Assembly (NCBI RefSeq): GCF_900101595.1
Contig: NZ_FMYY01000001.1
Span: 876,585-940,584, forward strand
Origin: Paenibacillus sp. cl123
Lineage (GTDB): Bacteria > Bacillota > Bacilli > Paenibacillales > NBRC-103111
Direction of reading: 5' to 3'
Length of the DNA stretch: 64,000 nt
The position numbers and the translations under genes are program-made. Below are positions 8,342-18,209 of the stretch, piece by piece. Positions within the stretch are counted from its first letter, which is position 1. Every line of letters starts with the position of its first letter. Below the pieces are notes generated by a model that saw only the letters and a program-made list of their open reading frames with translations, made no database searches and had not been told where the DNA came from.

Positions 8342-9691
8342 ATGAACGCGTCAAAAGCATTAAACGAACCTCGAGGGCCCAAGGGTTCTTGGATCGGCGG
8401 CAATCTGATGGAATACCGGAAAGATCCGCTCGGATTTTTAACGGAACTTCAAACGAAATACGGAGGCGTCGTCAAAATACGGTTCGGTCCGCAAAAAATG
8501 TATGTTATTTATGACCCCATGCTGCTTAAGGAACTATTGATTACCAAACAGGATCAATTTGTTAAGCTCAAGGCTTTTCAAGAAGCGAGGCTGTTCGTCG
8601 GGGACGGCGTGGCGACCAGTACGGGCGAAAAGCATAAGCGGGTCAGACAATTGATTCAGCCTCATTTCACCAGAGCGCATGTGCAGCTATATGCCGAGCA
8701 AATGGCAGATATCGTGGACAGGGAGCTGCGTACCTGGAAAGCGGGAGAACATCGCATGCTCACCGACGATATCTCGAACATTACCTTCGCGATTATAGCT
8801 AAAACGCTGTTTAGCTTGGACGGAAATGAGCATTCACGCGCCATACGAGAGCCGTACGAGCTGATCAACCGGATGTGCGCCGAGCGAATGCGCTCGATCG
8901 TCTCGGTACCTCTGTTCGTAGCGACCGCTAAAAACAAGGCTTACAAAGCCGCGCTTGAAGCGCTGGATCGTGCTGTTTACGAGATCATCAGACAACGTAG
9001 ACTGGACCCCGAATTCGGCGAAGGCGATCTGCTCTCCGTGCTGCTCACAGCCAAGGACGAACAGGGCAACGGCATGAGCGACCAGGAGCTTCGCGACGAG
9101 CTGATGATTATGTTCATCGCCGGACATGAGACCTCCGCAAATGCGTTATCCTGGGCGTTTTCGTACATTTTGAAGCAGCCGGAGGTAGAACGGAAGCTGT
9201 ACGAGGAATGGGACAGGGTCCTGCAGGATAAGGCGCCCACATATGCGGATTATATGCAGCTCACCTATACGCAAAACGTATTATGGGAGGCCATGCGGCT
9301 TCGCTCCCCGAGCTTCTTCACCGGACGCTCCGCGCTATGCGACGTAGAGTTCGGTTCAATCAAGATTAAAAAAGGACAATCCGTTTTGTTCAGCCCTTAT
9401 GCAATTCACCATAACCCGGCTTATTTTCCGAATCCGGAGTCGTTTATCCCGGAGCGGTTCGAAAACGACTATGTGAAACGCATCCCGCAGTTTTCCTATA
9501 TCCCGTTCGGCGGCGGACCGAGGGGATGCATAGGCAACCACTTCGCTATGCTGGAGATGGTCATCGCCTTGTGCATGATCGGTCAACGCTATCGACTGCA
9601 ATTGAAAGCAGGGCATCCGCCAATCGAAATGGAGCCGCTCATGACCTTGCGGCCTAAAAACGGTATTGAAGTACTGGTAGGAAGCCGCTGA
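8342..9691 (+). CDS. Cytochrome P450
   Basis: 449 residues, the normal length for a soluble bacterial P450, with no membrane anchor. The I-helix oxygen-binding motif AGHETSA is near residue 259, the K-helix ExxR (EAMR) near 316, and the heme-binding loop FGGGPRGCIGNHFA near 389-402, with the cysteine as axial ligand. GAAAGGAGC precedes the ATG. It needs electrons from a ferredoxin or flavodoxin system, none of which is encoded nearby. It lies between two MBL-fold hydrolase genes on the same strand with short gaps, suggesting that oxidation and hydrolysis act on one compound. Substrate unknown. Confidence 0.95.
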   Translation: MNASKALNEPRGPKGSWIGGNLMEYRKDPLGFLTELQTKYGGVVKIRFGPQKMYVIYDPMLLKELLITKQDQFVKLKAFQEARLFVGDGVATSTGEKHKRVRQLIQPHFTRAHVQLYAEQMADIVDRELRTWKAGEHRMLTDDISNITFAIIAKTLFSLDGNEHSRAIREPYELINRMCAERMRSIVSVPLFVATAKNKAYKAALEALDRAVYEIIRQRRLDPEFGEGDLLSVLLTAKDEQGNGMSDQELRDELMIMFIAGHETSANALSWAFSYILKQPEVERKLYEEWDRVLQDKAPTYADYMQLTYTQNVLWEAMRLRSPSFFTGRSALCDVEFGSIKIKKGQSVLFSPYAIHHNPAYFPNPESFIPERFENDYVKRIPQFSYIPFGGGPRGCIGNHFAMLEMVIALCMIGQRYRLQLKAGHPPIEMEPLMTLRPKNGIEVLVGSR

Positions 9692-9733
9692 CACCAAACC
9701 GAATTATTAGCAGCAAGAGAGGAATGAGCTTTC

Positions 9734-10609
9734 ATGCATTCGATTAAGCAAATCGGCGAGCGTTTTTGGTACATGACGCCCGAATTTGAGAACGACCGTC
9801 CCGTACTGGGGATGGTCGTTGGCCGAAATAAGACTTTAATGATCGATGCGGGCAACTCGGAAAGTCATGCCCAATATTTCTTGAACGAACTACGCAAAAG
9901 AGAGATTGCCGGCCCCGATTTTGTGGCGCTTACCCATTGGCATTGGGATCACATTTTCGGTCTGTCAGCTTTGACAGATGCCGTGTCTATTGCTTCCAAA
10001 GCAACGAAAAAGGAAATGGAAAAGCTCCTGCCTTATTCTTGGTCGGATGAGGCGTTAGCTGCTCGTGTAAAGGAAGGAACGGAAATTCAGTTTTGCGCGG
10101 ATGCCATTAAAAAAGAATACGCAAGTCAAAGAGATATCAAGATTATATTGCCGAAAATGATATTTGACTACCGGTTGGAAATCGACCTTGGAGGCGTCAC
10201 TTGCCTTGTGCAGCAGGTGGGGGGGAGTCACGCTTCGGACTCTGTTGTCGTATATGTGAAAGAAGAGAAAATTCTGTTTTTGGGCGACTGTATCTGTGCA
10301 GATATTTATGCGAAAAACAGGAATTATAAAATCGATGAAACCCTTCGGCTGCTCGATCGATTAGCGGCCTTTGATGCAGACACGTATGTGCTCTCCCATG
10401 GGCTTCCTATTTCGAAGAACGAGTTTGAACAGGAAATCACCATGCTCAGAGCAATCGCGACCTTGACGGACCGGTTAAAGGGAAATATCCAACATGTGAT
10501 GGAGACGTATGAGAAATTGGTAGAGCGGGAGCTTACGGAAGATGAGCTGGAAGTCATCCATGAATTCGCGATGGGGTATTTCTTTCGATCGGTGGCCCAT
10601 TCGATCTAA
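9734..10609 (+). CDS. Metallo-beta-lactamase-fold hydrolase (canonical HxHxDH)
   Basis: 291 residues with the full zinc set: THWHWDH at 67-73, a His in GGSHASD near 170, an Asp in LGDCICAD near 188 and a His in LSHGLP near 220. The early part (MTPEFENDRPVLGMVVG) is typical of the large MBL-fold family found beside biosynthetic or detoxification genes. It starts 42 bp after the P450 stop with its own AGAGAGGA site, so it is very likely cotranscribed. It is not a recent duplicate of the MBL gene at 7529: the metal motif and length differ. Confidence 0.88.
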   Translation: MHSIKQIGERFWYMTPEFENDRPVLGMVVGRNKTLMIDAGNSESHAQYFLNELRKREIAGPDFVALTHWHWDHIFGLSALTDAVSIASKATKKEMEKLLPYSWSDEALAARVKEGTEIQFCADAIKKEYASQRDIKIILPKMIFDYRLEIDLGGVTCLVQQVGGSHASDSVVVYVKEEKILFLGDCICADIYAKNRNYKIDETLRLLDRLAAFDADTYVLSHGLPISKNEFEQEITMLRAIATLTDRLKGNIQHVMETYEKLVERELTEDELEVIHEFAMGYFFRSVAHSI

Positions 10610-10802
10610 ACTTTCTAAGATCCTTAGAGTTGATTTTCTTATATCTATCAAAAATTTTTATTTATATTATAATGTAGATTTTTATTTATAAACGATAGCA
10701 AAATGGTTCGATGTATATTTGAATTGTAGGTGTATGTTTTACGGATATATAATGTAACAAAAAGATGGATAAGGTACAGTTAATAAGAATGGGAGGGTAT
10801 TC
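10610..10802 (+). promoter_or_regulatory. AT-rich intergenic region with probable promoter
   Basis: A short hairpin (TCTAAG-ATC-CTTAGA, 10614-10628) with T-rich sequence behind it may end the upstream operon. Two TATAAT hexamers are present, at 10668-10673 and 10748-10753; the second has TTGTAG 18 bp upstream. GGGAGGG precedes the next start. Base composition drops sharply here, marking the left edge of the AT-rich cluster. Confidence 0.5.
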
Positions 10803-12464
10803 ATGAAGTTAAAAGTGCACGTATATAATGAAAAAAAAGAAATGACTTATTGTAAAATTAATTTATGTAATATCGAAGACAGCAAAATGGTAACAGTCTA
10901 TTGTTCGGGAGAATATGAATTTGAACTAGCCTCAGGCGAGTATAAGATTGAATTTTATAAGGGTAATTTGTATATGCCGGTAACGGAGAAAGTGGAAATC
11001 CATGATAAGGACATTGCTCTAGAGATAGGTTTAAATGAAATGGTCGATACTAAAAGCCTCGGCCTTTATTCCTTTGACGCGCATTCTCACGTTTCCAGAA
11101 ATAAGAAATCAACTCTAGGGAATCTTGAATATGCCTCATCCGTTATGAAAGGCGAAGATTTCAATTTCTTTTTTGCAGGGTCGCCCTATGATCGGGAAAC
11201 CCATTTGCAGGATGCAAGAGATAATGATGTTGAAAAGATTCCCTACAGAGAAAAGTATTCGGAGACTATCCAAAGGGTCGAAAACAAAAGTTTTATACTG
11301 GATATTGGTAACGAAATTGTAAAATGCCGATTTGGGCATATGTTTTTAATGAATTATGATCAGATGCCTCCTTATAACAAATATTATGATCAAGAATGGG
11401 ACCCCTGGCTTTTTACCAAAGTAGGAGATGAACCGGCATACCGCATCGCATACCCTTATGAAGCGTTAGGGAAAGAAAGAGGCCGGAACTCTGTTGCTGT
11501 TGCTGCCCATCCTACAAGCTGGTGGTATCATAACGGGGAGTTTATATCTAATATTGCGGCAACATTAGGTTTTGAAATTTTGGCAGGATCGATTGATGCG
11601 ATGGTCATCATGGGATATGACAGCGATCATATCTATTACCAGCAGCTTTGGTATGAGGCATTAAACAATGGTTATTTTGTGCCGGGGGTAGCAGAAACAG
11701 ATCATACTTTCGACACGGCGGCAATGAAGCACCTTAAGTTTAAAACCTACACTTATGTAGACGAATTTAGTATCGATTCCTTATGTACATCCGTAAAAGC
11801 AGGAAGAAATATGGTTTCATCAGGTCCCTTGATTCTATTAAATGTTAACGGTCAGAAGCCGGGGTCCGTATTGAACTATGAAGAAGATGAGGAATTTAAC
11901 ATTGAGCTGGAAGCATTTCAATGTTACCAGGCTTATCTGAGCAAAATCCAGCTTATCGTAAACGGTGAAGTTTGGAAAGAGTATGGAATAAACCATAAGA
12001 GCTATGAACGGAAGGAAAAGCTGAAATTCAATAAGGACAGTTATGTACTTGCAAAGTGCTATGATTTTGCCGGAAATGTTGCCATCACTAATCCTGTTTA
12101 TATAAGAAACGCTCCCTTTGAAAACAGGGACTTCCAATCGGATTTGACTGTGCGGGTCACGAAGGACGGAAATCCTGTCGACGGGCTTTTCTGGATCGAT
12201 GATAGCTTGAATAAAATGGAGTTTTCAAATGAAATCACTTGTAAGATTAAAGTTGCTTCCGTAGTGAATATCGAGGTAGCCGGAATTGTAAAGACAATTA
12301 AACTGTTTGAAATGGAACCATTACAAAAAATATTTAAAAATCTATATTTTGGCCGTTTTAATCGGGACAATCGTTATGCAGCCGGAGAAGTACCTGCCAA
12401 ATATTTTGAACTGGCAGGGATTAAAAGCCTATTAAGCAAGGTTGAGCTTGAGATCAGCTTTTAG
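10803..12464 (+). CDS. PHP-type metal-dependent hydrolase (CehA/McbA-like)
   Basis: 553 residues, no signal peptide. An N-terminal beta domain (about 1-85) precedes a PHP-type metal site: FDAHSHVS near 92-98, a His in FGHMF near 180, AHPTSWW near 235 and ETDHTFD near 298. This order of ligands matches the CehA/McbA-like branch of PHP phosphoesterases. The last 200 residues are beta-rich. It opens the AT-rich cluster that continues with a YesMN pair, an importer and a rhamnosidase, so a role in breaking down an imported ester or phosphoester is possible. That is inference from context only. Confidence 0.7.
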   Translation: MKLKVHVYNEKKEMTYCKINLCNIEDSKMVTVYCSGEYEFELASGEYKIEFYKGNLYMPVTEKVEIHDKDIALEIGLNEMVDTKSLGLYSFDAHSHVSRNKKSTLGNLEYASSVMKGEDFNFFFAGSPYDRETHLQDARDNDVEKIPYREKYSETIQRVENKSFILDIGNEIVKCRFGHMFLMNYDQMPPYNKYYDQEWDPWLFTKVGDEPAYRIAYPYEALGKERGRNSVAVAAHPTSWWYHNGEFISNIAATLGFEILAGSIDAMVIMGYDSDHIYYQQLWYEALNNGYFVPGVAETDHTFDTAAMKHLKFKTYTYVDEFSIDSLCTSVKAGRNMVSSGPLILLNVNGQKPGSVLNYEEDEEFNIELEAFQCYQAYLSKIQLIVNGEVWKEYGINHKSYERKEKLKFNKDSYVLAKCYDFAGNVAITNPVYIRNAPFENRDFQSDLTVRVTKDGNPVDGLFWIDDSLNKMEFSNEITCKIKVASVVNIEVAGIVKTIKLFEMEPLQKIFKNLYFGRFNRDNRYAAGEVPAKYFELAGIKSLLSKVELEISF

Positions 12465-12577
12465 GACGGCTGCTTCCCATATAAATACTGGTATGATAAA
12501 ATATTTCATATCCATATTATGTTACTTTACTTTAGTGGTATATGATCCTGAAATCAAAAAGGAAAAGGTATATATCC

Positions 12578-14191
12578 ATGACCAAACTGCTTATTGTTGA
12601 AGATAACGATTTTGAAAGAAATGCCTTGCAAAATTATATGGACTGGGACATATTGGGCATTCGTCAAGTGGAAACTGCCTTTAACGGTTTGGATGGATTG
12701 GAAAAAGCGAAAACACTTATGCCCGATATTATCATCAGCGATGTGAAAATGCCGGGTATGAGCGGGATTGAGATGGCCAAAAATATACTTAGTTTTTGTC
12801 CTGATGTAAAATTCATTTTTTCCAGTGGACACGAAGAGGTTAGCCTGCTTCAGGAAGCGATGGAAGTAAGGGCGCTAAGCTATCTGTTCAAGCCTTTAAA
12901 ACAAGAAGAACTGATAGCCGTCATAAAAAAAACGACTTCCATTCTAGTAGATGAAAAACTCACAAATATTGAGAATAATAAGATTATCGAGCAATTTAAA
13001 AATAATCTTCACTATTTGCAATCCAAGTTCCTTGAGGAATTAATCGGATCGGGAAAAAGCTCCAATGATACCAAGTCATTGTTTGTTCAGGCAAATGATC
13101 TCAAGCTGAGAATGATTGGGATGTATAGGCTGGCTTTGATCGAGTTTGGATTTGGCGTTGATACGGATATTTTTCAAAACTCCGACCTGCTCAATGTTAT
13201 CCTATACAAACTCGAAAGCATCTGCAGCAATCAAAATGTGATATTGATAAAGTACTCAGGAAATGGAATCATTGTCCTGCTTCATACCTTGGTTCGAGGG
13301 AATGAGGAAGGTGCAAGGATCATAGACGCCATTAAAACAGAAATTGAAACCTTATCCAAGGAAAATAACTATAATTATATCATCGGGGTTAGTGATGTAT
13401 TTGCGAATATTGAGGAGCTAAATATCGCGTATAAACAATCCAGATTTGCAACAAGCAGAAAAATAGAGTTAGGCTATGGACATATTGTGTTTTATTCGGA
13501 GTGTAAAGAGGCTGATTCTGTTTTATTGGAAACGGAACAGAGAGATATAAAAGCTACCATTTTGCAAATGGTTGATATGGCATGTGAAGGAGAAATGGGC
13601 GAGGGGGAAATTAACAAACTGCTTTATTTAATACGTATGGACCCGAATAAAAAGATGGACAGCATCCAAAGCTTGTTTATATTTTTGTTTTCTAACTTAT
13701 CCATGCAAATGGCAGGCAGGGGTGAAAACTTTGGGAAAATTGCAGAAGAGGAAATAGATATTTTTAGGAATATCATTAATTCCAAGACGATTCCGGATAT
13801 TATGCTTTATACAAGTAAAATCTTAAAATCCGTTTCTTCGTATATGGGAAGGAAAAAACTGAATAAGGATGACTACATCGTCAATGAAATATTACATATT
13901 TTAAATCATGAATATCAGAAGCCTATAACCCTTACTTATCTTTCAGATAGGGTATATTTGAGTCCCAACTACCTAAGGATTGTATTCAAGCAAAAAATGA
14001 AGATAAGCATACAAGAATATTTAACGAATCTGCGAATGTGCAAGGCCAAGGAGCTGCTAACTCAAACCAGATATAAAGTGCATGAAATCGGCGAGATGGT
14101 AGGGTATGAGAACAGCACTTATTTCAATATTGTATTTAAAAACTACATTAAGATGACGCCAGGGGATTATAGAAACAGGTTTACGAAATAA
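12578..14191 (+). CDS. YesN-type response regulator with AraC DNA-binding domain (system 1)
   Basis: 537 residues. The receiver domain (1-120) begins KLLIVEDNDFERN, has its phosphoacceptor Asp in ISDVKMPG near residue 54, and a FKPL lysine near 105. A middle region of unknown function follows, then a C-terminal AraC/XylS double helix-turn-helix (about 435-535) ending FKNYIKMTPGDYRNRF. The frame can be extended to 12542, but AAAAGGAAAAGG just before the ATG at 12578 and the receiver N-terminus fix the start. It precedes its probable sensor kinase at 14229; in the other two systems here the kinase comes first. It likely controls the permease/binding-protein genes that follow. Confidence 0.88.
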   Translation: MTKLLIVEDNDFERNALQNYMDWDILGIRQVETAFNGLDGLEKAKTLMPDIIISDVKMPGMSGIEMAKNILSFCPDVKFIFSSGHEEVSLLQEAMEVRALSYLFKPLKQEELIAVIKKTTSILVDEKLTNIENNKIIEQFKNNLHYLQSKFLEELIGSGKSSNDTKSLFVQANDLKLRMIGMYRLALIEFGFGVDTDIFQNSDLLNVILYKLESICSNQNVILIKYSGNGIIVLLHTLVRGNEEGARIIDAIKTEIETLSKENNYNYIIGVSDVFANIEELNIAYKQSRFATSRKIELGYGHIVFYSECKEADSVLLETEQRDIKATILQMVDMACEGEMGEGEINKLLYLIRMDPNKKMDSIQSLFIFLFSNLSMQMAGRGENFGKIAEEEIDIFRNIINSKTIPDIMLYTSKILKSVSSYMGRKKLNKDDYIVNEILHILNHEYQKPITLTYLSDRVYLSPNYLRIVFKQKMKISIQEYLTNLRMCKAKELLTQTRYKVHEIGEMVGYENSTYFNIVFKNYIKMTPGDYRNRFTK

Positions 14192-14228
14192 ATAAAAAGA
14201 GGGATGTTAGTGGGCGGTGAGATAACAT

Positions 14229-15974
14229 ATGATACGTATCAAGAGAAATCACTTTAAATTTTTTCACATCATACTTGCCTTCAACATCCTCACGGTGCTC
14301 ATTTGTTCTGTTACCATCAGTTTTATCATTTACGGCAGATTAAACCAGACTCTAAATATGCAAAATGAAGAGTTTATGCACTATGCCACTTCCCAAGCTC
14401 TCAATGGCTTAGAAAGCATTATAAAAAACAGTGAGTTGACGGCCAGAAGCATTTATTCCGATAGTACAGTGACTAACCTTTTTCTTGGGAAGAGGTCCGG
14501 CGGTGTTGATTATGTTCTATTTAACCAATTTATGAACATTAATAATATATTTGAAAACTATATCACGACAAACCAGGATATCAAAAGTATTTCCATTTAT
14601 AAAATGGACCCCGAGCTTATTACGGACGGTAAAAATATCAAAAGTATAGAGAGCTTTCAAAGACAAGATCTGATGAAAAGGGCAATAGATGCCCGCGGGA
14701 AGGATGTTTGGGTTACCTATGAGGAGGAGGGCGAGGGGATCAAAATCCTTTTGCTTAAATACCTCAATATTAACCTCCCGGGTGGTGTGCTAGCCATAGA
14801 AATGAATCAAGAACGATTAACTGATTTGTATAAAGTCGAGGAGGATGCCAAATACCTGTTTTATGTATTAAGTGAAGGGAATATTGTTTTCAGATCCAAT
14901 CAGAAGGCTCTGATAGGGAAGGAAACACTCGACAACGTGGAAAAAAATGTTGAAAGGGATAAGGTTTATTCTAAAATCAAGCAGGGTAGCAACTTCTATT
15001 ATTCCTATTATGGAAAAGTCAATCATGCATTAAATGTTGTCATCCTCTACGACGCCTACGAGTTAGAGAAGGAAAAGCGATCCATTGCCAAGTATGTCAT
15101 GATGTGTACATGCTTTTTTGTGCTGATTGGCGTTTTGCTGGCCATACTGTTTTCTACGAGATTTGCTCATAACATAGAAAAACTAGTGAATAAAATGAAA
15201 TCAATTGAAAAAGGCAATTTGAAAATATCTCCAGATAAAAGCAGCATTCTTGAAATTTCTGCTCTTGATAAAACATTATGCAAAATGGCGCGAACGATAG
15301 AAGAACTTACGGAAGATATCGCCAGGACAGAACGACAGAAGGTGGAAAGTGAATTCAAGTATTTGCAGAAGCAGATGAATCCCCACTTCCTATATAATCT
15401 CCTTTCGGCAGTGAGATGGATTGCATTCCATAAAAATGAAAATAAAATTGTCACGATCATCGATCTATTAAGTGATTTTTATAGAATCGTTCTCAGCCAA
15501 GGGAGAGACATCATACCGATTAAATCTGAAATCAAACTGATTGAAAAATATGTCGCACTCCAAAATTTATGTCACAGTGATCAGATCAAACTGAACGTAT
15601 ATGTAGGTAAAGAATATGAAGACCTGCTAATTAGTAAAATGACCATACAGCCCTTTGTCGAGAATAGTATTATTCATGGAAGAGTGCACGGGAAAATTAT
15701 CAATATCGATGTGGTTATTCACAAAAAAGGAAATTGCGTTATTATTCTGATCAAGGATAACGGTATGGGGGTAAAGGATAGCTTTATCGAGTACATTAAG
15801 AGTCTGAATAGGGGAGAAATTTCAGACTACAAGGTGGGTTATGGCGTTACGAACACGTTCATGCGCCTCAAATTATTCTACAGCAATGCCAGTATACATG
15901 TGTACCATGGAAACCCGGGAACGATTGTAGAAATATCATTTTCAGTTGAAAACAAACTGGAGTTAAATGCTTAA
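14229..15974 (+). CDS. YesM-type sensor histidine kinase (system 1)
   Basis: 581 residues. A membrane helix (about 12-33), a long extracellular sensor region, a second helix near 288-310 and a HAMP linker lead to the His_kinase domain with QMNPHFLYNLL (His near 386). The ATPase domain carries PFVENSIIHG (N box) and KDNGMGV (G1 box). This is the LytS/YesM class, which phosphorylates AraC-type regulators and often senses sugars, sometimes through a binding protein. It is transcribed after its partner at 12578. A terminator follows, so the importer genes downstream have their own promoter. Confidence 0.9.
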   Translation: MIRIKRNHFKFFHIILAFNILTVLICSVTISFIIYGRLNQTLNMQNEEFMHYATSQALNGLESIIKNSELTARSIYSDSTVTNLFLGKRSGGVDYVLFNQFMNINNIFENYITTNQDIKSISIYKMDPELITDGKNIKSIESFQRQDLMKRAIDARGKDVWVTYEEEGEGIKILLLKYLNINLPGGVLAIEMNQERLTDLYKVEEDAKYLFYVLSEGNIVFRSNQKALIGKETLDNVEKNVERDKVYSKIKQGSNFYYSYYGKVNHALNVVILYDAYELEKEKRSIAKYVMMCTCFFVLIGVLLAILFSTRFAHNIEKLVNKMKSIEKGNLKISPDKSSILEISALDKTLCKMARTIEELTEDIARTERQKVESEFKYLQKQMNPHFLYNLLSAVRWIAFHKNENKIVTIIDLLSDFYRIVLSQGRDIIPIKSEIKLIEKYVALQNLCHSDQIKLNVYVGKEYEDLLISKMTIQPFVENSIIHGRVHGKIINIDVVIHKKGNCVIILIKDNGMGVKDSFIEYIKSLNRGEISDYKVGYGVTNTFMRLKLFYSNASIHVYHGNPGTIVEISFSVENKLELNA

Positions 15975-15992
15975 CCCACATTTATCACCAGC

Positions 15993-16041
15993 AGGGTATT
16001 CTTGCGGGCTTCGACAATCCCCAGGAATACCCTATTTCTTT
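15993..16041 (+). terminator. Terminator-like hairpin after kinase 1
   Basis: A 9-bp perfect stem, AGGGTATTC (15993-16001)/GAATACCCT (16025-16033), with a 23-base loop is followed by ATTTCTTT. Confidence 0.6.
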
Positions 16042-16250
16042 GCTGCGTGCGCGGGCTTCGGCTTGAATTTTGTTATTCATTTAAAATGTTTGTATTTATT
16101 TATTGCTTACATAAAAAATGATGCGGTTAGCTGTATCATTCAATGAATACTTAAATTGAAAATAAAGGTATGCGCCTTCATAATTAAAGCTGTCAGTGAA
16201 TGACGACAAGTTACATAGATCTGAATTCAATTGGATAGGGGAGGAATTCG
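16042..16250 (+). promoter_or_regulatory. AT-rich leader before importer 1
   Basis: About 210 bp without a gene, very AT-rich. I could not fix a -35/-10 pair with confidence, nor find the 21-bp direct repeats seen before the other two importers. AGGGGAGG at 16237-16244 is the ribosome binding site of the next gene. Confidence 0.35.
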
Positions 16251-17216
16251 TTGAGATTGTCAAGTATTTCTGGTTTTAAGCAGAGTATGAAGGTCGCATC
16301 TAAAAAAAATAGCCTAATAAAAAAAATAAGAAGACAGAAAGTACATCTTCTCTTATTGATCCCCTTTATCGCTTTTATCATTATTTTTAAATATGTTCCG
16401 ATGTATGGAGCGCTGCTTGCCTTCAGGGAATTTTCCTTCAGAACCCCATTTGGAGGGAAATGGGTTGGGTTCAAGTATTTTGAGTCCTTTTTTACTAGTC
16501 CTGATTTTTTTGTTGTCATGCGCAACACAATCGTAATCAGTTCGATGAATCTCGTTTTTTCAACCATTGCGGCCATTACGTTCGCCATATTGATTTGCGA
16601 AGTTAGAAATGCCGTATATAAAAAATGGATACAAACAGTTTCTTATCTGCCACACTTTATTTCATGGGTGGTGGTAGCGGGAATGGCTATGACGATATTC
16701 TCCATTGATGAACTTGCACCAGTCAATTCCTTTTTAATTCATATGAAATTATTTGACGAACCGATTAACTTTCTCGGAGAAGAAAAACATTTCTGGCCGC
16801 TGATTACAGGACTCAATGTATGGAAAAATGTTGGATGGAATTCGATTATATATATAGCTGCTATAACATCAATTGATAAGCAGATATATGAATCTGCCAT
16901 GATGGATGGAGCAAGTAAATTTAGACAAATATTCAGTATTACGCTTCCTACTATTATGCCTACCATCATCCTTCTTTTTACCTTTGGTGTTGGTTATATA
17001 TTGAACGCAGGATTAGACCAGCAGCTTTTTCTTCAAAACCCTATGAATATAAGGCATTCAGAAGTTTTGGACACCTACGTATTGAAATATGGCTTGCAGC
17101 AGGCCGCTTACTCCTATGGAGCCGCCGTGGGTTTGTTTAAAAGTGTTGCCGGACTAGCGCTGTTAGTACTGTGTAATTACTTATGCCGGAAGTTCCTGAA
17201 AATGGGTATATTTTAG
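16251..17216 (+). CDS. Carbohydrate ABC importer permease, LplB/YteP type
   Basis: 321 residues, six predicted membrane helices, with the permease coupling loop YESAMMDGASKFRQIF near residues 213-228. The start is TTG, set by AGGGGAGG 6 bp upstream. The N-terminal basic stretch followed by VHLLLLIPFIAFIIIFKYVPMYG is typical of the LplB/YteP group, whose partners are the YtcP-type permease and large LplA-type binding proteins encoded next. These systems import oligosaccharides such as rhamnogalacturonan fragments. No ATPase gene is present. Confidence 0.9.
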   Translation: MRLSSISGFKQSMKVASKKNSLIKKIRRQKVHLLLLIPFIAFIIIFKYVPMYGALLAFREFSFRTPFGGKWVGFKYFESFFTSPDFFVVMRNTIVISSMNLVFSTIAAITFAILICEVRNAVYKKWIQTVSYLPHFISWVVVAGMAMTIFSIDELAPVNSFLIHMKLFDEPINFLGEEKHFWPLITGLNVWKNVGWNSIIYIAAITSIDKQIYESAMMDGASKFRQIFSITLPTIMPTIILLFTFGVGYILNAGLDQQLFLQNPMNIRHSEVLDTYVLKYGLQQAAYSYGAAVGLFKSVAGLALLVLCNYLCRKFLKMGIF

Positions 17217-17251
17217 TGAAATAATCTCAATATCGATAATGGGGGAGTCAG

Positions 17252-18139
17252 ATGAGAGTAACACCGGGAGAACGGTTGTTTTATCTTCTCAATCATGTTT
17301 TTCTGCTGTTCATTGGTTTTCTGGCAGCCTTTCCTTTCTGGAATATTTTTGTTGTGTCCTTTAATGAGGGAAGAGATGCCATGCAAGGCAGCATATATTT
17401 TTGGCCTAGAAAATTTTCATTGGAAGCTTATATCGCCATATTCAATGAAAGCAGCTTAATGCATGCGACCTATATCAGCATAGCGAGAACTGTATCAGGA
17501 ACACTCCTTGGACTTATAGGTTCGGCGATTCTTGCTTATCTATTATCCAACCGGGAGCTGGTATTTAGAAGAGGTATACTTTTTTTCTTCATCTTTACCA
17601 TGTATTTTTCAGGGGGATTGATCCCCGAATTCATGCTCATAAAAAATCTGCACTTATATAATAATTTTCTTGTTTATATTATACCTGGTGCAATCAGTGT
17701 TTGGAACGTAATGGTCATGAGACAGTTTTTTGAAGAGCTCCCTCCTTCCTTAGCTGAATCCGCTAGAATCGATGGGGCGTCTGAGTTAAGTACGTTGAAG
17801 AATATCATACTTCCCATGTCGACCCCCGTGTTGGCAACAATTGCCTTAATGATTGGAGTTGCGCAGTGGACCACTTGGTTCGATACGTATATGTTTACTT
17901 CAGGCTCGAAGGACCTGGCAACTCTTCAAGGGGTTCTTGTAAATATACTGATGGAGACACAGATTCAGTCAACGGACCCCATGCAAGCGGCCAGGCTGGA
18001 ACAAGCAGGTTCGATCCTCACTCCTGAAATCATTAAGATGGCCACCATCACGATCACTACGGTTCCTATTATCATGATTTATCCATTTCTACAAAAATAT
18101 TTTGTTGGCGGGCTTACCGTAGGCGCAGTGAAGGAATGA
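17252..18139 (+). CDS. Carbohydrate ABC importer permease, LplC/YtcP type
   Basis: 295 residues with six membrane helices and the coupling loop ESARIDGASELSTLKNI near residues 169-185. MRVTPGERLFYLLNH is the usual N-terminus of the YtcP group. GGGGGAG precedes the ATG, 35 bp after the first permease. The protein forms the second half of the heterodimeric channel with the product of 16251. Confidence 0.92.
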   Translation: MRVTPGERLFYLLNHVFLLFIGFLAAFPFWNIFVVSFNEGRDAMQGSIYFWPRKFSLEAYIAIFNESSLMHATYISIARTVSGTLLGLIGSAILAYLLSNRELVFRRGILFFFIFTMYFSGGLIPEFMLIKNLHLYNNFLVYIIPGAISVWNVMVMRQFFEELPPSLAESARIDGASELSTLKNIILPMSTPVLATIALMIGVAQWTTWFDTYMFTSGSKDLATLQGVLVNILMETQIQSTDPMQAARLEQAGSILTPEIIKMATITITTVPIIMIYPFLQKYFVGGLTVGAVKE

Positions 18140-18143
18140 TAAA

Positions 18144-18175
18144 GTTTCGGGTTAGCGGATAAGTCTAACGGAAAC
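18144..18175 (+). other. Hairpin between permease 2 and binding protein 1
   Basis: GTTTCGGGTTAG and CTAACGGAAAC can form an imperfect stem of about 11 bp with no T-run behind it. Such hairpins between permease and binding-protein genes often protect the downstream message and allow unequal expression. That role is inferred. Confidence 0.45.
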
Positions 18176-18209
18176 TATTCATAACTAATAACAAGGAAGT
18201 GACAGAGGA

